The notes: generated by a model not told the origin, from the sequence alone. A DNA stretch of 64,000 bases from Pelethousia sp034928145 (GCA_034928145.1 JAYFPE010000009.1:107406-171405); one strand, 5' to 3'. Shown: positions 17,051 through 26,654, numbered from the stretch's first letter. Translations and numbers: made by a program.

Positions 17051-18166
17051 ATGCTAAGAATGGCCGACATGGCGGATAAGGAAACGCTCAAGGCCCTGTG
17101 GAAGCTTTGCTTTAACGAGGAGCAAGGGTTTTTGGACTGGTTCTTTGAAAACCGCTTCCTGCCGGATTATTGCCCGGTATACGAGGAAGGCGGAAGCATC
17201 GCTTCAGCCCTGCATTCCCTGCCCGTATATATCAGCCTGCGGGATAGCATCCTGCCCTGCGCCATCGTGGCGGGCGTGGCCACCCACCCGGATTACCGGG
17301 GCCGGGGCCTGATGAATAAGCTTTTGGCCTTTTTTATGGACAGGCTGCGGCAGGAGGGCATTCCCCTCATCGCCCACAGGCCGGTGAATCTCGAGATTTA
17401 CCGCTCCGCGGGCCATTTCCCGGTTAGCGACAGCCGCTTTGTAGAGCTGGCCACCTCGGCTCCCCGCCCTTTGGCGGATGATTGTGTGGATTGGGATACC
17501 CCCGGCCATTACGCCGATCTATACCGCTGCTATGCCCGCTTTGCCAAGCGCTATTCCGGCATGGTGCAGCGCTCCTATGCGGATTTCGTGCTCAAATGCG
17601 GGGATTACCTCGCAAGCGGCGCCCTTTGCGTGGCCGCTCTGGACGGGCAAGGCAATGTGGAGGGCTACTGCCTCTATTTTAAGGAAGAAGGGGAAGAGCC
17701 AGCCTTGCTGGGCGAGGAATGCGCGGCCCTTTCGCCCGAGGCCTATGGCCGGCTTTATGCCGCGCTGGCCCGGCGTTCCGCCGGCCGCCTGCTGAAGCTG
17801 CGCCTGGCCCCGGATGCCGGCCTGGCTCCCGAGGGCGCGCGGGTGAAGGTGCTGCCCAGGAGCGTGCTGGGGGTCACGGACGTATCGGCCCTGCTATCCA
17901 GCTTATGCCTGCCGGATGAGGGAGCCATCGAGGTAATCGACCCGCTGCTCCCAGCCAACCGGGGCGTATTCAGCCTGGCGGGCCAGCCCACAAGAGAACG
18001 GCCCCAGCTGCGCATCCCAGCCGGGCGGCTGGCCCAGTGGGCCGTGGGCTACCGCAGCATGGCGGATTTGGTGAAAACGAGCCAAGCCACAGCCCCGGAT
18101 CCCGCCATCGTGGCACGGATGGATGAGCTGGAGATGCGGCCCTGCTTCATCATCGACGAGTATTAG
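17051..18166 (+). CDS. GNAT N-acetyltransferase, Eis-like, two-domain
   Basis: 371 aa. The N-terminal GNAT domain has the acetyl-CoA motif VATHPDYRGRGLMNKLL (about 75-92). The remaining 220 residues form a second GNAT-like lobe and a C-terminal region, as in Eis-type proteins. ATG 17051 is chosen because AAGGAGG lies 7 bp upstream. The substrate is unknown. The setting next to acyl-CoA ligases and directly convergent with a Sir2 deacylase (1 bp apart) is compatible with control of the ligases by lysine acetylation, but this is conjecture. Confidence 0.8.
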   Translation: MLRMADMADKETLKALWKLCFNEEQGFLDWFFENRFLPDYCPVYEEGGSIASALHSLPVYISLRDSILPCAIVAGVATHPDYRGRGLMNKLLAFFMDRLRQEGIPLIAHRPVNLEIYRSAGHFPVSDSRFVELATSAPRPLADDCVDWDTPGHYADLYRCYARFAKRYSGMVQRSYADFVLKCGDYLASGALCVAALDGQGNVEGYCLYFKEEGEEPALLGEECAALSPEAYGRLYAALARRSAGRLLKLRLAPDAGLAPEGARVKVLPRSVLGVTDVSALLSSLCLPDEGAIEVIDPLLPANRGVFSLAGQPTRERPQLRIPAGRLAQWAVGYRSMADLVKTSQATAPDPAIVARMDELEMRPCFIIDEY

Positions 18167-18167
18167 G

Positions 18168-18899
18168 CTATTGCGGCACGGCCGCTTGCAGGATCTCTCC
18201 AATAGGCCCCCGGATGACCAGGTTCGCCTGCCCGTCATAGGGGGTTTTTGTTTTGTTGATGAGCACCAGGTTTTGACCCATAAAATATTGCAGCAACGAG
18301 GCGGCCGGGTACACAGCCAACGAGGTGCCGCCCACGATAAGCAGATCCGCGCTGCCGATGGCGGCCATGGCCCCCCGCCAGACGATATCGCTGAGCGGCT
18401 CGCCGTAGAGCACCACCTCCGGCTTGACCACGGCGCCGCAGGCGTCGCAATGGGGCACGCCCTGGCTTTGGCGTATGTAATCGCCGTCAAAGAGCTTGTT
18501 GCAGGCCATGCAGCGGTTCCATTCCACATTGCCGTGCAGGGGATAGACCCGCTTACTACCCGCCGTCTGGTGCAGGTTATCGATATTCTGCGTAACAACG
18601 GCGTTGAGCTTGCCCCGAGCCTCCAGCCGCGCCAGGGCATAATGGGCCGGGTTAGGCTGCGCCTCTAGCAGCAGAATGCTTTTGTAATAGGCGTAAAAGG
18701 TCTCGGTCTCTTGCAAAAAGAAATCATGCGAGAGCAGCGTCTCCGGCGGGTAACCGAAGCGCTTGCGAGCCGCCTCGGCCGAACCAGCGCTGCGAAAATC
18801 CGGTATGCCGCTCTCTGTCGAGACCCCCGCGCCGCCCAAAAAGGCAGCCACGCGGCTCTTTTCCAGCATTTCGATAAGCTGCTCCACAGATTCTCCCAT
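18168..18899 (-). CDS. cobB: NAD-dependent protein deacylase (Sir2 family)
   Basis: 243 aa. NAD-binding motifs GAGVSTESGIPDFRS and TQNIDNLHQTAGS, catalytic histidine in YPLHGN, zinc ligands CMAC and CDAC, and GGTSLAVYPAAS are all present. It removes acetyl or other acyl groups from lysine, making nicotinamide and O-acyl-ADP-ribose. ATG 18899 follows GGAGGGCG; longer in-frame starts lack a ribosome site. A classic bacterial target is the C-terminal lysine of acyl-CoA synthetases, three of which lie within 16 kb. Confidence 0.93.
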   Translation of the reverse strand: MGESVEQLIEMLEKSRVAAFLGGAGVSTESGIPDFRSAGSAEAARKRFGYPPETLLSHDFFLQETETFYAYYKSILLLEAQPNPAHYALARLEARGKLNAVVTQNIDNLHQTAGSKRVYPLHGNVEWNRCMACNKLFDGDYIRQSQGVPHCDACGAVVKPEVVLYGEPLSDIVWRGAMAAIGSADLLIVGGTSLAVYPAASLLQYFMGQNLVLINKTKTPYDGQANLVIRGPIGEILQAAVPQ

Positions 18900-19038
18900 C
18901 GCAATCGCCCTCCGCTTTTTCTTTATCATACCCCTGCAAGGGTGCGGGCGCAAGCGGCGGGCCGCCATACGAAGTGGTTGCGGCGCGCCTTGTATTTTGC
19001 TATGCTATGAAAAAGATTCAGCAGATAAAGGGGTGTTT

Positions 19039-19686
19039 ATGGATATACAGCTAAGGCGAGAGCAGCCTATGGATTATCGCGAAACCGAAAATCTGACCCG
19101 AGAAGCCTTCTGGAACCAGTATGCGCCGGGGTGTGACGAGCATTACCTGGCGCATATCCTGCGCGGCAGCCCGGCCTTTGTGCCGGAGCTGGATGCGGTA
19201 GCTTTGCTCGATGGCAAGATCGTGGGGAATATTATGTATATGCGCGCGCTTATTCAGGGGGATAACGGCAGTGAATATGAGGTTTTATGCCTAGGTCCGA
19301 TTTCCGTGCTGCCCGCATACCAGCGGCAGGGCATTGGCGCAAAGTTGATCGAACATACGAGAAATCTGGCTAGGGAAATGGGCTTTCGGGCGATCTTTCT
19401 GTGCGGGGACCCGGCTTATTATTCCCGGCAGGGCTTTGTAGCCGCGGAATCCTTTGGCGTCCGCACGGCGGAGAATATGTATGCGGTTGCGCTGCAAGGG
19501 TGCGAACTGTACCCAGGCGCTTTGGCCGGAGCCAGCGGGCGCTATTATGAGAATGAAGTCTACAACGTGGATAAGCAGGCCTCCGCCGCATTCGATCAAT
19601 CCTTCCCGCCCAAAGCGCTGCTTAGCGGCACGCCCAGCCAGCGGCGGTTTCAAGAGATCGTCGTTCTGCAAAGGCCGGCGGACTGA
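19039..19686 (+). CDS. GNAT N-acetyltransferase
   Basis: 215 aa. The acetyl-CoA-binding motif is LPAYQRQGIGAKLIEH (about 94-110). FLCGDPAYYSRQGF is typical of the YhbS-like GNAT group. ATG 19039 follows AAAGGGG. A longer open frame upstream overlaps the Sir2 gene and is rejected. It is followed by a bidirectional terminator. Substrate unknown. Confidence 0.88.
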   Translation: MDIQLRREQPMDYRETENLTREAFWNQYAPGCDEHYLAHILRGSPAFVPELDAVALLDGKIVGNIMYMRALIQGDNGSEYEVLCLGPISVLPAYQRQGIGAKLIEHTRNLAREMGFRAIFLCGDPAYYSRQGFVAAESFGVRTAENMYAVALQGCELYPGALAGASGRYYENEVYNVDKQASAAFDQSFPPKALLSGTPSQRRFQEIVVLQRPAD

Positions 19687-19707
19687 AAAGGACCGGCCCC
19701 AAAAGTT

Positions 19708-19734
19708 AAACGAGATGCGCCCGCATCTCGTTTT
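19708..19734. terminator. Bidirectional terminator
   Basis: Stem CGAGATGCG/CGCATCTCG with a CC loop, flanked by AAA and TTTT, between the convergent GNAT and malQ genes. Confidence 0.9.
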
Positions 19735-19746
19735 GCTTGCTGCAAC

Positions 19747-21228
19747 TTATTTGCAGCGGCCATACATTTTGGTATAGTCGGCGATCTTATCCGCCAGGGC
19801 CGGGCTGGCTGCGCCGGGCCGCATGCGCCAGCGCCAGTTGCCGCCGATGGTTCCGGGTATATTCATGCGGGCTGCAGCGGGCAGGCCCAGGTAATCCTGC
19901 ATCTGCGCCATGAAAAGATCTGCCACGGAGCTCATGCCACCCCGGATCAGGCCCCAGGCAAGGCCCTCCTTTTCGTGGAGACTAAGGTAACGCCGGGCAA
20001 AGGCCGCATCCGCTTGGGCCGCCTCGCTGAACCAGCTTGCGGCAGTGGTGTTATCGTGGGTGCCGGTGTAGCAAACGCAGTTGCGCGGGTAGGCATGGGG
20101 CAGGTAATCGCTGGGCTCGCGCGCGTCGAAGGCGACTTGCAGCACCTTCATGCCGGGGTAGCCGGAATCCGCTACCAGTCGGTGCACCTCGGGCGTAAGG
20201 TAGCCCAAGTCCTCCGCGATGATGGGCAGGGCGGGAAACTCGCGCTGTACGGCCTTGATAAAGTCCAGCCCCGGCCCTTTGATCCATTCGCCGACACGGG
20301 CCGTGCTTTCCCCCGCCTTGACGCGCCAATAGCTCTCCAGGCCCCGGAAATGATCGATGCGCAGCGCGTCATAGAGCCGCGTGGCGCCCCGGATGCGATC
20401 GAGCCACCAGCCATAGCCGGATTCCGCCAGTGCTTCCCAATCGTAGATGGGGTTGCCCCAGAGCTGGCCCTCCGCCGTAAAATAATCCGGCGGCACGCCG
20501 GATACCCAAAGGGGCCGCCGGTCTTCGCCTAGCTGGAAGATATCCGGCCTGGACCATACATCCGCCGAATCCAGCGCCACGTAAATGGGCAGGTCTCCGA
20601 TCAGCCGGATGCCCTGCGCTTGCGCATAGGCCCTGAAAGATCGCCATTGGTGGAAAAAGAGATATTGCGTATAGGCATAAAAGGCAGCTTCTTCGGCCAA
20701 AAGATCGCGGTAGTGACCCAGCGCGCCAGCCTCGCGCAGGCGGATATCGGCGGGCCACTCCGTAAAGGAAGCCATGCCGAAATGGGCCTTGAGGGCCATA
20801 AAGAGGGCGTAATCCGCCAGCCAAGCCCCATTTTCTTTGGCAAAGGCGGCCTGCGCCGCTTCCTCTCGATATCGGCCTCGCTCAAAGGCCAGCCTAAGCA
20901 GGCCGAAACGCCGCGCGTGCAGGCTGCCATAATCCACCCCACCCTCGTAGGCCGGGCAAAGGTCGGGCCGCGCCTCGTCTTCCATAAGCAGCCCATCCTC
21001 GATCAGCAGGCCGATATCGATGAAATAAGGATTGCCCGCAAAGGAAGAAAAGAGCTGGTAGGGGGAATCCCCATAGCCCGTGGGCCCCATGGGCAAGAGC
21101 TGCCAATAGCGCTGCCCGGCCCGAACCAAAAAGTCCACGTAAGCATAAGCTTCCCTGCCCAAAGCGCCGATGCCGAATCGATTGGGCAGGGAGGAAATGT
21201 GCATTAAAATGCCGCTGCTGCGTTCCAT
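19747..21228 (-). CDS. malQ: 4-alpha-glucanotransferase (amylomaltase)
   Basis: 493 aa, the normal GH77 length. Diagnostic stretches are LPMGPTGYGDSPYQ, RLIGDLPIYVALDSADVW, GVPPDYFTAEGQLWGNPIYDW, LRIDHFRG, the catalytic-site segment PIIAEDLGYLTPEV, and YTGTHDNTT. It moves maltooligosaccharide segments between glucans during glycogen or maltodextrin use. ATG 21228 is chosen from several in-frame starts because of the AAGGA site and because MERSSGILMHISSLP is the conserved N-terminus. Confidence 0.96.
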   Translation of the reverse strand: MERSSGILMHISSLPNRFGIGALGREAYAYVDFLVRAGQRYWQLLPMGPTGYGDSPYQLFSSFAGNPYFIDIGLLIEDGLLMEDEARPDLCPAYEGGVDYGSLHARRFGLLRLAFERGRYREEAAQAAFAKENGAWLADYALFMALKAHFGMASFTEWPADIRLREAGALGHYRDLLAEEAAFYAYTQYLFFHQWRSFRAYAQAQGIRLIGDLPIYVALDSADVWSRPDIFQLGEDRRPLWVSGVPPDYFTAEGQLWGNPIYDWEALAESGYGWWLDRIRGATRLYDALRIDHFRGLESYWRVKAGESTARVGEWIKGPGLDFIKAVQREFPALPIIAEDLGYLTPEVHRLVADSGYPGMKVLQVAFDAREPSDYLPHAYPRNCVCYTGTHDNTTAASWFSEAAQADAAFARRYLSLHEKEGLAWGLIRGGMSSVADLFMAQMQDYLGLPAAARMNIPGTIGGNWRWRMRPGAASPALADKIADYTKMYGRCK

Positions 21229-21435
21229 CTTCGCGTCCTTCTTCACCGGCGAAGCCGGGCGTAAATTCATAAGCAAGGCCGGAACCGATTCCAGCCTTGG
21301 CGCATATATTGTAGCATCCTCCGCCGCTCCTGTCAAAAAACGCGCAAGGCGGCAAAGCGTGCCATAGGGAGCCTCGCGAGCGGCGAGAGCAAGGGCGCGG
21401 CGCCCAGGGTGGGCGGCGCGCCCTTAGGCGGCATC

Positions 21436-22731
21436 TCACACCTGCCGCAAGCCTTTGGGCAGGTGGTTTTTTAGCATGCCCTCCACCGCCTTGCCGAATC
21501 CCAGCGGGTATCCGTCCACGGCCACCCGGCACCAGCCTTGCAGGCCCGTCGCGGGAACGACCTGGCCCCGCAGATATGCGCTTAACGCTTCCCCCTCCAA
21601 GGGGAGCGTTTGCCGCCATTCTACCCCCGCAGCCATAGCCAAGGCGTGGCTGGGCCGAAAGCGGCCGTTCACCATATCCCCTGCGTAAACCCCGGCACTC
21701 AATAGCCGCGCCCGCTCGAGGCCTTTAGGCAGGGCATCGGCCAAGGCCAGCACCCGGCCATCCCGCAAAAGCACAGCCTCGCCAGGGAGCGGCGCGGCTA
21801 AAGCCTCGGCGCAAAAGTCCCGGTAGGCCGCCTCCTTGCAGGGCGGCAAGGTTAGGCGTTGGGGCTTTATTTTTTCTGCCGCAGGCACGCCTGCCCTTTG
21901 GAGCCGGGCTACGAAATGGCCCTCGCCGCGGCAGGTGTGCGGATAGAGCCTTTGCATAGAAAGCAGGCTAAACTCCTTGTGGGAAGCGCAAAAGGCCTCC
22001 ACGACGCCCTCGTTCTCCTCCGGGGAGAAGGTGCAGGTGGAATAAACTAGCAACCCACCCTCGGCCACAGCTATGGCCGCGCTTTCGAGAATGGCTTTCT
22101 GCCGCTGGGCGCAGGATAGCACATGCGCCGGCGACCATTCGGCTATGGCGTTTGGGTCCTTGCGAAACATACCCTCGCCGGAGCAGGGGGCATCCACCAG
22201 CACGGCGTCAAAGAAACCAGCCAGTGCTGCACACAAAGCATCCGGCCGGCTGCAAGTGACGGCCGCGTTCGTAACGCCCAGGCGTTCAAGGTTGTAGCGC
22301 AGGGTTTTGGCCCTGCCTGGCGCCAGCTCATTGGCAACCAGCAGGCCCCGGCCCGCCAGATGGGCCGCGATACCGCCGCTCTTGCCGCCAGGCGCGGCGC
22401 ATAAGTCGAGCACCCGCATACCGGGGCGAATACTTAGCGCCGCGATGGGGGCCATGGCGGATGGTTCCTGTAAATAGAACAGACCCGCCAGATGATAGGG
22501 ATGGCTGCCAATGGCGGGCGCATCCTCCGCCAGCAGGAAGCCTTCCGGCAAAATGCCCGAGGGAGCCAGGGCAAAGGGTGAAAATGCCTCGAATGCTTGC
22601 GGTGTGAGCCGCAGGCCGTTGACGCGCAGGCCCCGCCTGGGCGGCTGCTCATAGCAAGCGAAAAAGGCCGGGGCCTCTGGCCCCAGCTGCTTTTCCATGC
22701 GCATTGTAAAAATCTGCGGTAGCTGTATCAT
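21436..22731 (-). CDS. RsmF/RsmB-type rRNA (cytosine-C5) methyltransferase
   Basis: 431 aa. SAM-binding VLDLCAAPGGKSGGIA, both catalytic cysteines (DAPCSGEGMFRKD and YSTCTFSPEENE) and the C-terminal pre-PUA/RNA-binding part of RsmF-like NOL1/NOP2/Sun proteins are visible. It methylates a cytosine of 16S rRNA, site unknown. The start ATG 22731 fits the family N-terminus (LPQIFTMRMEKQLG), and longer frames run into the upstream gene. The ribosome site is weak, and translation may be coupled to the NlpC/P60 gene 28 bp upstream. Confidence 0.9.
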   Translation of the reverse strand: MIQLPQIFTMRMEKQLGPEAPAFFACYEQPPRRGLRVNGLRLTPQAFEAFSPFALAPSGILPEGFLLAEDAPAIGSHPYHLAGLFYLQEPSAMAPIAALSIRPGMRVLDLCAAPGGKSGGIAAHLAGRGLLVANELAPGRAKTLRYNLERLGVTNAAVTCSRPDALCAALAGFFDAVLVDAPCSGEGMFRKDPNAIAEWSPAHVLSCAQRQKAILESAAIAVAEGGLLVYSTCTFSPEENEGVVEAFCASHKEFSLLSMQRLYPHTCRGEGHFVARLQRAGVPAAEKIKPQRLTLPPCKEAAYRDFCAEALAAPLPGEAVLLRDGRVLALADALPKGLERARLLSAGVYAGDMVNGRFRPSHALAMAAGVEWRQTLPLEGEALSAYLRGQVVPATGLQGWCRVAVDGYPLGFGKAVEGMLKNHLPKGLRQV

Positions 22732-22759
22732 GCTATGTTTATATCCAACTGAATTCAGG

Positions 22760-24079
22760 TTAAAACACCCGCTTGCCCCATTGGAAATTGCTGATAGACC
22801 AGTCCGTCCAACTGCTGATGATAACCTTGCCGGCCGAGGAGGAGGCGTGGATGTACTGGCCGCCGCCCAGATAGATGCCCGTATGGCCAATGGTGGAAGC
22901 GCCCACGCTATTGGTGAAGAAGAGCAGATCGCCCCGCTGCAGGCTTCCCCGGTCGGCAATGGTTTGCCAGCTGCTGACCTGGGCGAAACTCTTGGCGGCC
23001 ATGCGGCCCACCTTCACGCCCGCCGAACGAAGGCAATAGTAGACGAATCCCGAGCAATCGAAGGTATTCGGACCTTCATCGGCCAATACATAGGCGCAGC
23101 CCAGCCTGCTCTGGCCCGCGGCGATCATTGCCTCCACGCCGGAGCCGGTCACGGGAATGTTATCGCTGCCGGAGCCGGAATCCGTGCCCGTCCAGTTGCT
23201 GCCGGGATTGCTGGTGGTGGCGATGAGCGGATCCTGCGTTTTAGAGGGGGAGTCCGTCCACGTGGGGGCCACGGCGGAACCGGGGGAGCTGGTTTTTGCG
23301 GGCTTGGCTGTGGATTTAGGCTTGGGGGTGGCCGTAGGGTCTACCTTGGGCCGGGCTTTGGAGGAAAAGAGCACATCCCGCGTTTCTTGATCCGCAACGC
23401 CGCTCGCATTGAGTTTATTCTTGGTTTGAAAGGCGGAAAGGGCGGCTTGTGTGGCCGTGCCGAAATAGCCGTTGCGCTTTTCGCCATAATAGCCCAGATC
23501 GTAAAGCTGGTTTTGCAGCCGCTTGACGTCGCCGCCGGAATCGCCCGCCTGCAGCCTGTAGATGGCGGCCTGGTCGGAAAAGAGCAGTTCCTGGGTAAGC
23601 GCGTCCGCCTCGCCGGTCTCCGTCATATGATGTACGCGCTGGAAGCGCTTAATGGCCTCCGCCGTTTGCTCACCAAAGAGGGTAGTAGGCTCGTCGCCCT
23701 CCATATATTCCAACTCCATCAATCTTAGCTGAATGGAGGAAACGATCTCGTCCGTATCGCCCTGGCGCAGGGCTTTATACTGGCTGGCCGCGGCCTGGGA
23801 GCGAACCGGGTCTTGCTCGGACACAAGGGCGGCCGCTGCGCCTGCTACCTCGGGCTGGGGGGTGGGCGTGGGCGTAGGCGCGGCATTCACCATAGCGGCG
23901 GATACCTCCACGATGGTGGGGGCAAGGCCCAGCACATTAAAAAGCAGAGGCACGCCCACAAAGGCGAAAGCCAGCGCCAGCGCCCCGCTCAAAAGAGGCG
24001 TGCGCAGCCGCCGCCACAGGCTTGCGCGGGCTTCTTTGGCCCTGCGCTTTTCTTTCCAGCTGTTGGCATTTGTATCCAT
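22760..24079 (-). CDS. Membrane-anchored NlpC/P60 peptidoglycan hydrolase with two PG-binding domains
   Basis: 439 aa. Basic N-terminus, one membrane helix (about 30-52), then a PTPTPTPQP linker. Two PG_binding_1-type domains follow (about 105-165 and 175-240, the second with GYFGTATQAALSAFQ). A Ser/Thr/Pro-rich spacer leads to the NlpC/P60 domain (320-439). Its catalytic Cys is in FDCSGFVYYCL, with His in IGHTGIYLGGG and a third polar residue in YIHASS. It cuts peptide stems in the cell wall outside the membrane. The gene is divergent from the ABC-F gene. Confidence 0.93.
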   Translation of the reverse strand: MDTNANSWKEKRRAKEARASLWRRLRTPLLSGALALAFAFVGVPLLFNVLGLAPTIVEVSAAMVNAAPTPTPTPQPEVAGAAAALVSEQDPVRSQAAASQYKALRQGDTDEIVSSIQLRLMELEYMEGDEPTTLFGEQTAEAIKRFQRVHHMTETGEADALTQELLFSDQAAIYRLQAGDSGGDVKRLQNQLYDLGYYGEKRNGYFGTATQAALSAFQTKNKLNASGVADQETRDVLFSSKARPKVDPTATPKPKSTAKPAKTSSPGSAVAPTWTDSPSKTQDPLIATTSNPGSNWTGTDSGSGSDNIPVTGSGVEAMIAAGQSRLGCAYVLADEGPNTFDCSGFVYYCLRSAGVKVGRMAAKSFAQVSSWQTIADRGSLQRGDLLFFTNSVGASTIGHTGIYLGGGQYIHASSSAGKVIISSWTDWSISNFQWGKRVF

Positions 24080-24127
24080 GGGCTTATTTTAGCATATCAT
24101 GGGTATTTTTGTCTAATACAACCGGCG

Positions 24128-24156
24128 TTGGCAGCGCGAAAGCCTTGTGATATAAT
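24128..24156 (+). promoter_or_regulatory. Sigma-A promoter of the ABC-F gene
   Basis: TTGGCA (24128-24133), 17-bp spacer, TATAAT (24151-24156), 35 bp before the start codon. Confidence 0.78.
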
Positions 24157-24191
24157 GATGTGGATTTTGATCAAAAGGAGGATGGTCAAAG

Positions 24192-26114
24192 ATGGCCTTG
24201 ATCGCCGCCAGCGGTTTGTGCAAAAGCTATGGCACGCGCAGGCTGTTCAGCGATGTGAGCTTTGAATTGGCCCCGCGGGATAAGGCGGGGCTGGTAGGCG
24301 TGAACGGCTGCGGCAAAACTACCCTCCTTCGCATTCTCACAGGCGCAGAAGCGCCGGATGAAGGCACGGTTTACCAAAACAGGGATGCCCGCTTAGGCTT
24401 TTTGCAGCAGAATGTAGAGAGCGGCGAGGAAAGCCTGTTTGACTATACCCTAGGCGCTTTTGCCTCCCTTTTGCGAGCGGAGGAGGAATTCCTCTCTGTT
24501 TCCCGGGAAATAGAAAGCGCCGCGCCCGGGCAGGCCGCCGGCCTCATTGCCCGGCAGGGTGCTTTGCAGGAACGCTTGGCAAGCGAAGAGGCCCTCACCA
24601 TGCGCAGCCGCACCCGCAGCACCCTCTTGGGCTTGGGCTTTGCGGAGAACGAGCTGGAACAGCCCCTCCATACCCTCAGCGGCGGCCAGCGAAACAAAGC
24701 GCAGCTGGCCCGCCTGCTTTTGAGCGACGCGAACCTTTTGCTATTAGACGAGCCGACCAACCATCTGGATATGGACAGCCTGCGTTTTTTGGAGGATTTC
24801 CTCAGGGGCTATGGCGGCGGCTTTATCGTTATTTCTCACGACCGCTATTTTTTGGATCGGGTGACCACCCGCACGCTGGAGCTCAAGCACGGGCGGCTGC
24901 GGCAGTCCAGCGGCGGCTATTCCCGCCATATCGAGCTGAATGCGGATAACAACGAGATCTTGCGCCGCCATTACGAGAATCAAAAAAAAGAGATCCGGCG
25001 GTTGGAAGGGGTCATCGAGCAGCAGCGGCGCTGGAACCAGGCCCGCAACTATGTGACCATCGCCTCCAAGCAAAAGCAAATCGAGCGTTTGCAGGCCCGG
25101 CTCACGCCCCCCGAGGCGGATACGGCCTCCATCCGCTTCCGCTTCACGGCGGAGGAACCCGGCGGCAACGAGGTTCTGGTATGCGAGGGCTTGAAAAAAG
25201 CCTACAGCCGCCCCTTGTTCGAGGATCTTTCCCTGCTCATCCGCAAGGGCGAGCGGGTCTTTCTGCTGGGGCCTAACGGCTGCGGTAAGACGACGCTTTT
25301 GCGCCTGATCACCGGCCGGGAAAGGCCGGATGGCGGCAGCGTGCGGCCCGGCGCGCGGGTGCGCTTGGGCTATTACGAGCAGACTATGGATTCCCTTGAC
25401 CCGGCGCTGACCGTGATGCAGGAGATCCAGGACGCTTACCCCCACATGGGCGGCACGGACATCCGCAACGCCCTGGCCGCCTTCCTCATCACCGGGGACG
25501 ACGTATTCAAACAGGTCGGTCCCCTCTCCGGCGGCGAAAAGGCCCGCGTGCAGCTTTTGAAGCTGATGCTCAGCGGGGCCAACCTGCTGCTGCTGGACGA
25601 GCCCACCAACCATCTCGATATCGATTCTCGCGACGCCCTGGAGCGCGCGCTCGAAGAATACGGCGGCACGATGCTCATCGTCACCCATGACCGCTATCTC
25701 GTGAACCGGCTGGCCGACCGGGTGCTCTATCTATCCCCGGATGGCCTGAAGGAATACATCGGCGGCTACGACGATTATCTCGCCGCCAAAGAGGCCGAGA
25801 GCAGTCCTTCGCCCGAGGAAGCGGCGGAACCCGAAGCCCCGCGTAAAACCAACGGCTACAGAGAGCAGAAGGAGCGCCAGAGCGCCATCAACCGGGCGCA
25901 GGGCGAACTTAAGCGCATCGAAGAGCGCGTGACCCGGACGGAGATCGAGCTCAACGAGCTCAACGAGCTGCTGGCCTCCCCCGAAGTCGCCACGGATTAT
26001 GTGAGATCGCTCGAAACGGCCGATCTGGCGGATATCAAGCAGGGCGAACTGGATAGCCTCTACGCGGCCTGGGAGCAGGCGCAGGAAGCGCTGGATGCAT
26101 TGTTGGCGGAATGA
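24192..26114 (+). CDS. ABC-F family ATPase (translation factor / YdiF-Uup type)
   Basis: 640 aa with two ATPase domains and no membrane segments. Walker A motifs are GVNGCGKTTLL and GPNGCGKTTLL. Signatures are LSGGQRNKAQL and LSGGEKARVQL, each followed by LLLLDEPTNHLD. An arm/linker rich in Arg, Lys and Gln sits at about 255-310, and a C-terminal coiled coil at 560-640. ABC-F proteins act on the ribosome to relieve stalling, and some give antibiotic protection. The long C-terminal coil favours the Uup/YdiF housekeeping type. ATG 24192 follows AAAGGAGG. Confidence 0.93.
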   Translation: MALIAASGLCKSYGTRRLFSDVSFELAPRDKAGLVGVNGCGKTTLLRILTGAEAPDEGTVYQNRDARLGFLQQNVESGEESLFDYTLGAFASLLRAEEEFLSVSREIESAAPGQAAGLIARQGALQERLASEEALTMRSRTRSTLLGLGFAENELEQPLHTLSGGQRNKAQLARLLLSDANLLLLDEPTNHLDMDSLRFLEDFLRGYGGGFIVISHDRYFLDRVTTRTLELKHGRLRQSSGGYSRHIELNADNNEILRRHYENQKKEIRRLEGVIEQQRRWNQARNYVTIASKQKQIERLQARLTPPEADTASIRFRFTAEEPGGNEVLVCEGLKKAYSRPLFEDLSLLIRKGERVFLLGPNGCGKTTLLRLITGRERPDGGSVRPGARVRLGYYEQTMDSLDPALTVMQEIQDAYPHMGGTDIRNALAAFLITGDDVFKQVGPLSGGEKARVQLLKLMLSGANLLLLDEPTNHLDIDSRDALERALEEYGGTMLIVTHDRYLVNRLADRVLYLSPDGLKEYIGGYDDYLAAKEAESSPSPEEAAEPEAPRKTNGYREQKERQSAINRAQGELKRIEERVTRTEIELNELNELLASPEVATDYVRSLETADLADIKQGELDSLYAAWEQAQEALDALLAE

Positions 26115-26225
26115 GCTGCGCACGGGCCTCCTACACAGGCGAAGCTAATAAACGGCCTTTCCCCAAACCAAACCCCGTAAGCGCTGGGCCCCGAACCCGC
26201 TGTGCGCGTAGCACCGCCGTCCGCC
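26115..26225. other. Intergenic spacer, nothing identified
   Basis: Between the ABC-F stop and repeat R1 copy A. No terminator, promoter or open frame of note is seen. Confidence 0.5.
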
Positions 26226-26607
26226 CAGAATAAAAACCCCTTGGGGGTTCGGGGGCCGTTCACAGTCCGTAATCGTCGCAACGCTCCCAATATGTCGCGT
26301 TGCTCCTTTGCTCATTGGGCTTCCGCCTCGCTAGATCCGCCAGGCGGCGCTCGGCTCCGCCTCCCGGAGGTTTTAATCGCCGCCAGCGAACAGGGTGAAT
26401 TGCCGCAAAGCGGCAAGAGAGGATGCCCTGGGGCACAGGTGTGGTGGCGGCGAGATGCCTTGCGTAGCAAGGGTTTCCCTTCAGGGTTTGCTGGCCGCGT
26501 CCTTAATATGTCGCCTTCTGCGACATCCGTTGTACCCGGAGGGTGTGCCCACAGGCACAAGCAAACCCTGTAAACTCAAAAAAGTGGCTACGGCCACTTC
26601 TTTGATA
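26226..26607 (+). repeat. Dispersed structured element R1, copy A
   Basis: About 382 bp, non-coding. The core 26251-26436 is a close match to the reverse complement of 38882-39070. The middle differs in sequence but keeps the same plan of stems: CCTTGC/GCAAGG, then CAGGGTTTGC/GCAAACCCTG. The 3' end is a hairpin AAAGTGGC/GCCACTT followed by CTTTGATA. The 5' end is less well preserved than in copy B. No protein is encoded. Confidence 0.85.
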
Positions 26608-26612
26608 CGCTG

Positions 26613-26640
26613 AAAGCCCTTTCCAAAGGAAAGGGCTTTG
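26613..26640. terminator. Strong hairpin, probable terminator of the lipoprotein gene
   Basis: AAAGCCCTTTCC / GGAAAGGGCTTT with an AAA loop, 14 bp beyond the lipoprotein stop and directly next to R1. No long T-run on the minus strand. Confidence 0.6.
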
Positions 26641-26654
26641 CTCGTTTGTGTTTA

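Noticed and set aside
26202..26573. Open frames inside repeat R1
   Set aside because: They are not preserved between the two R1 copies, which conserve pairing rather than reading frame.
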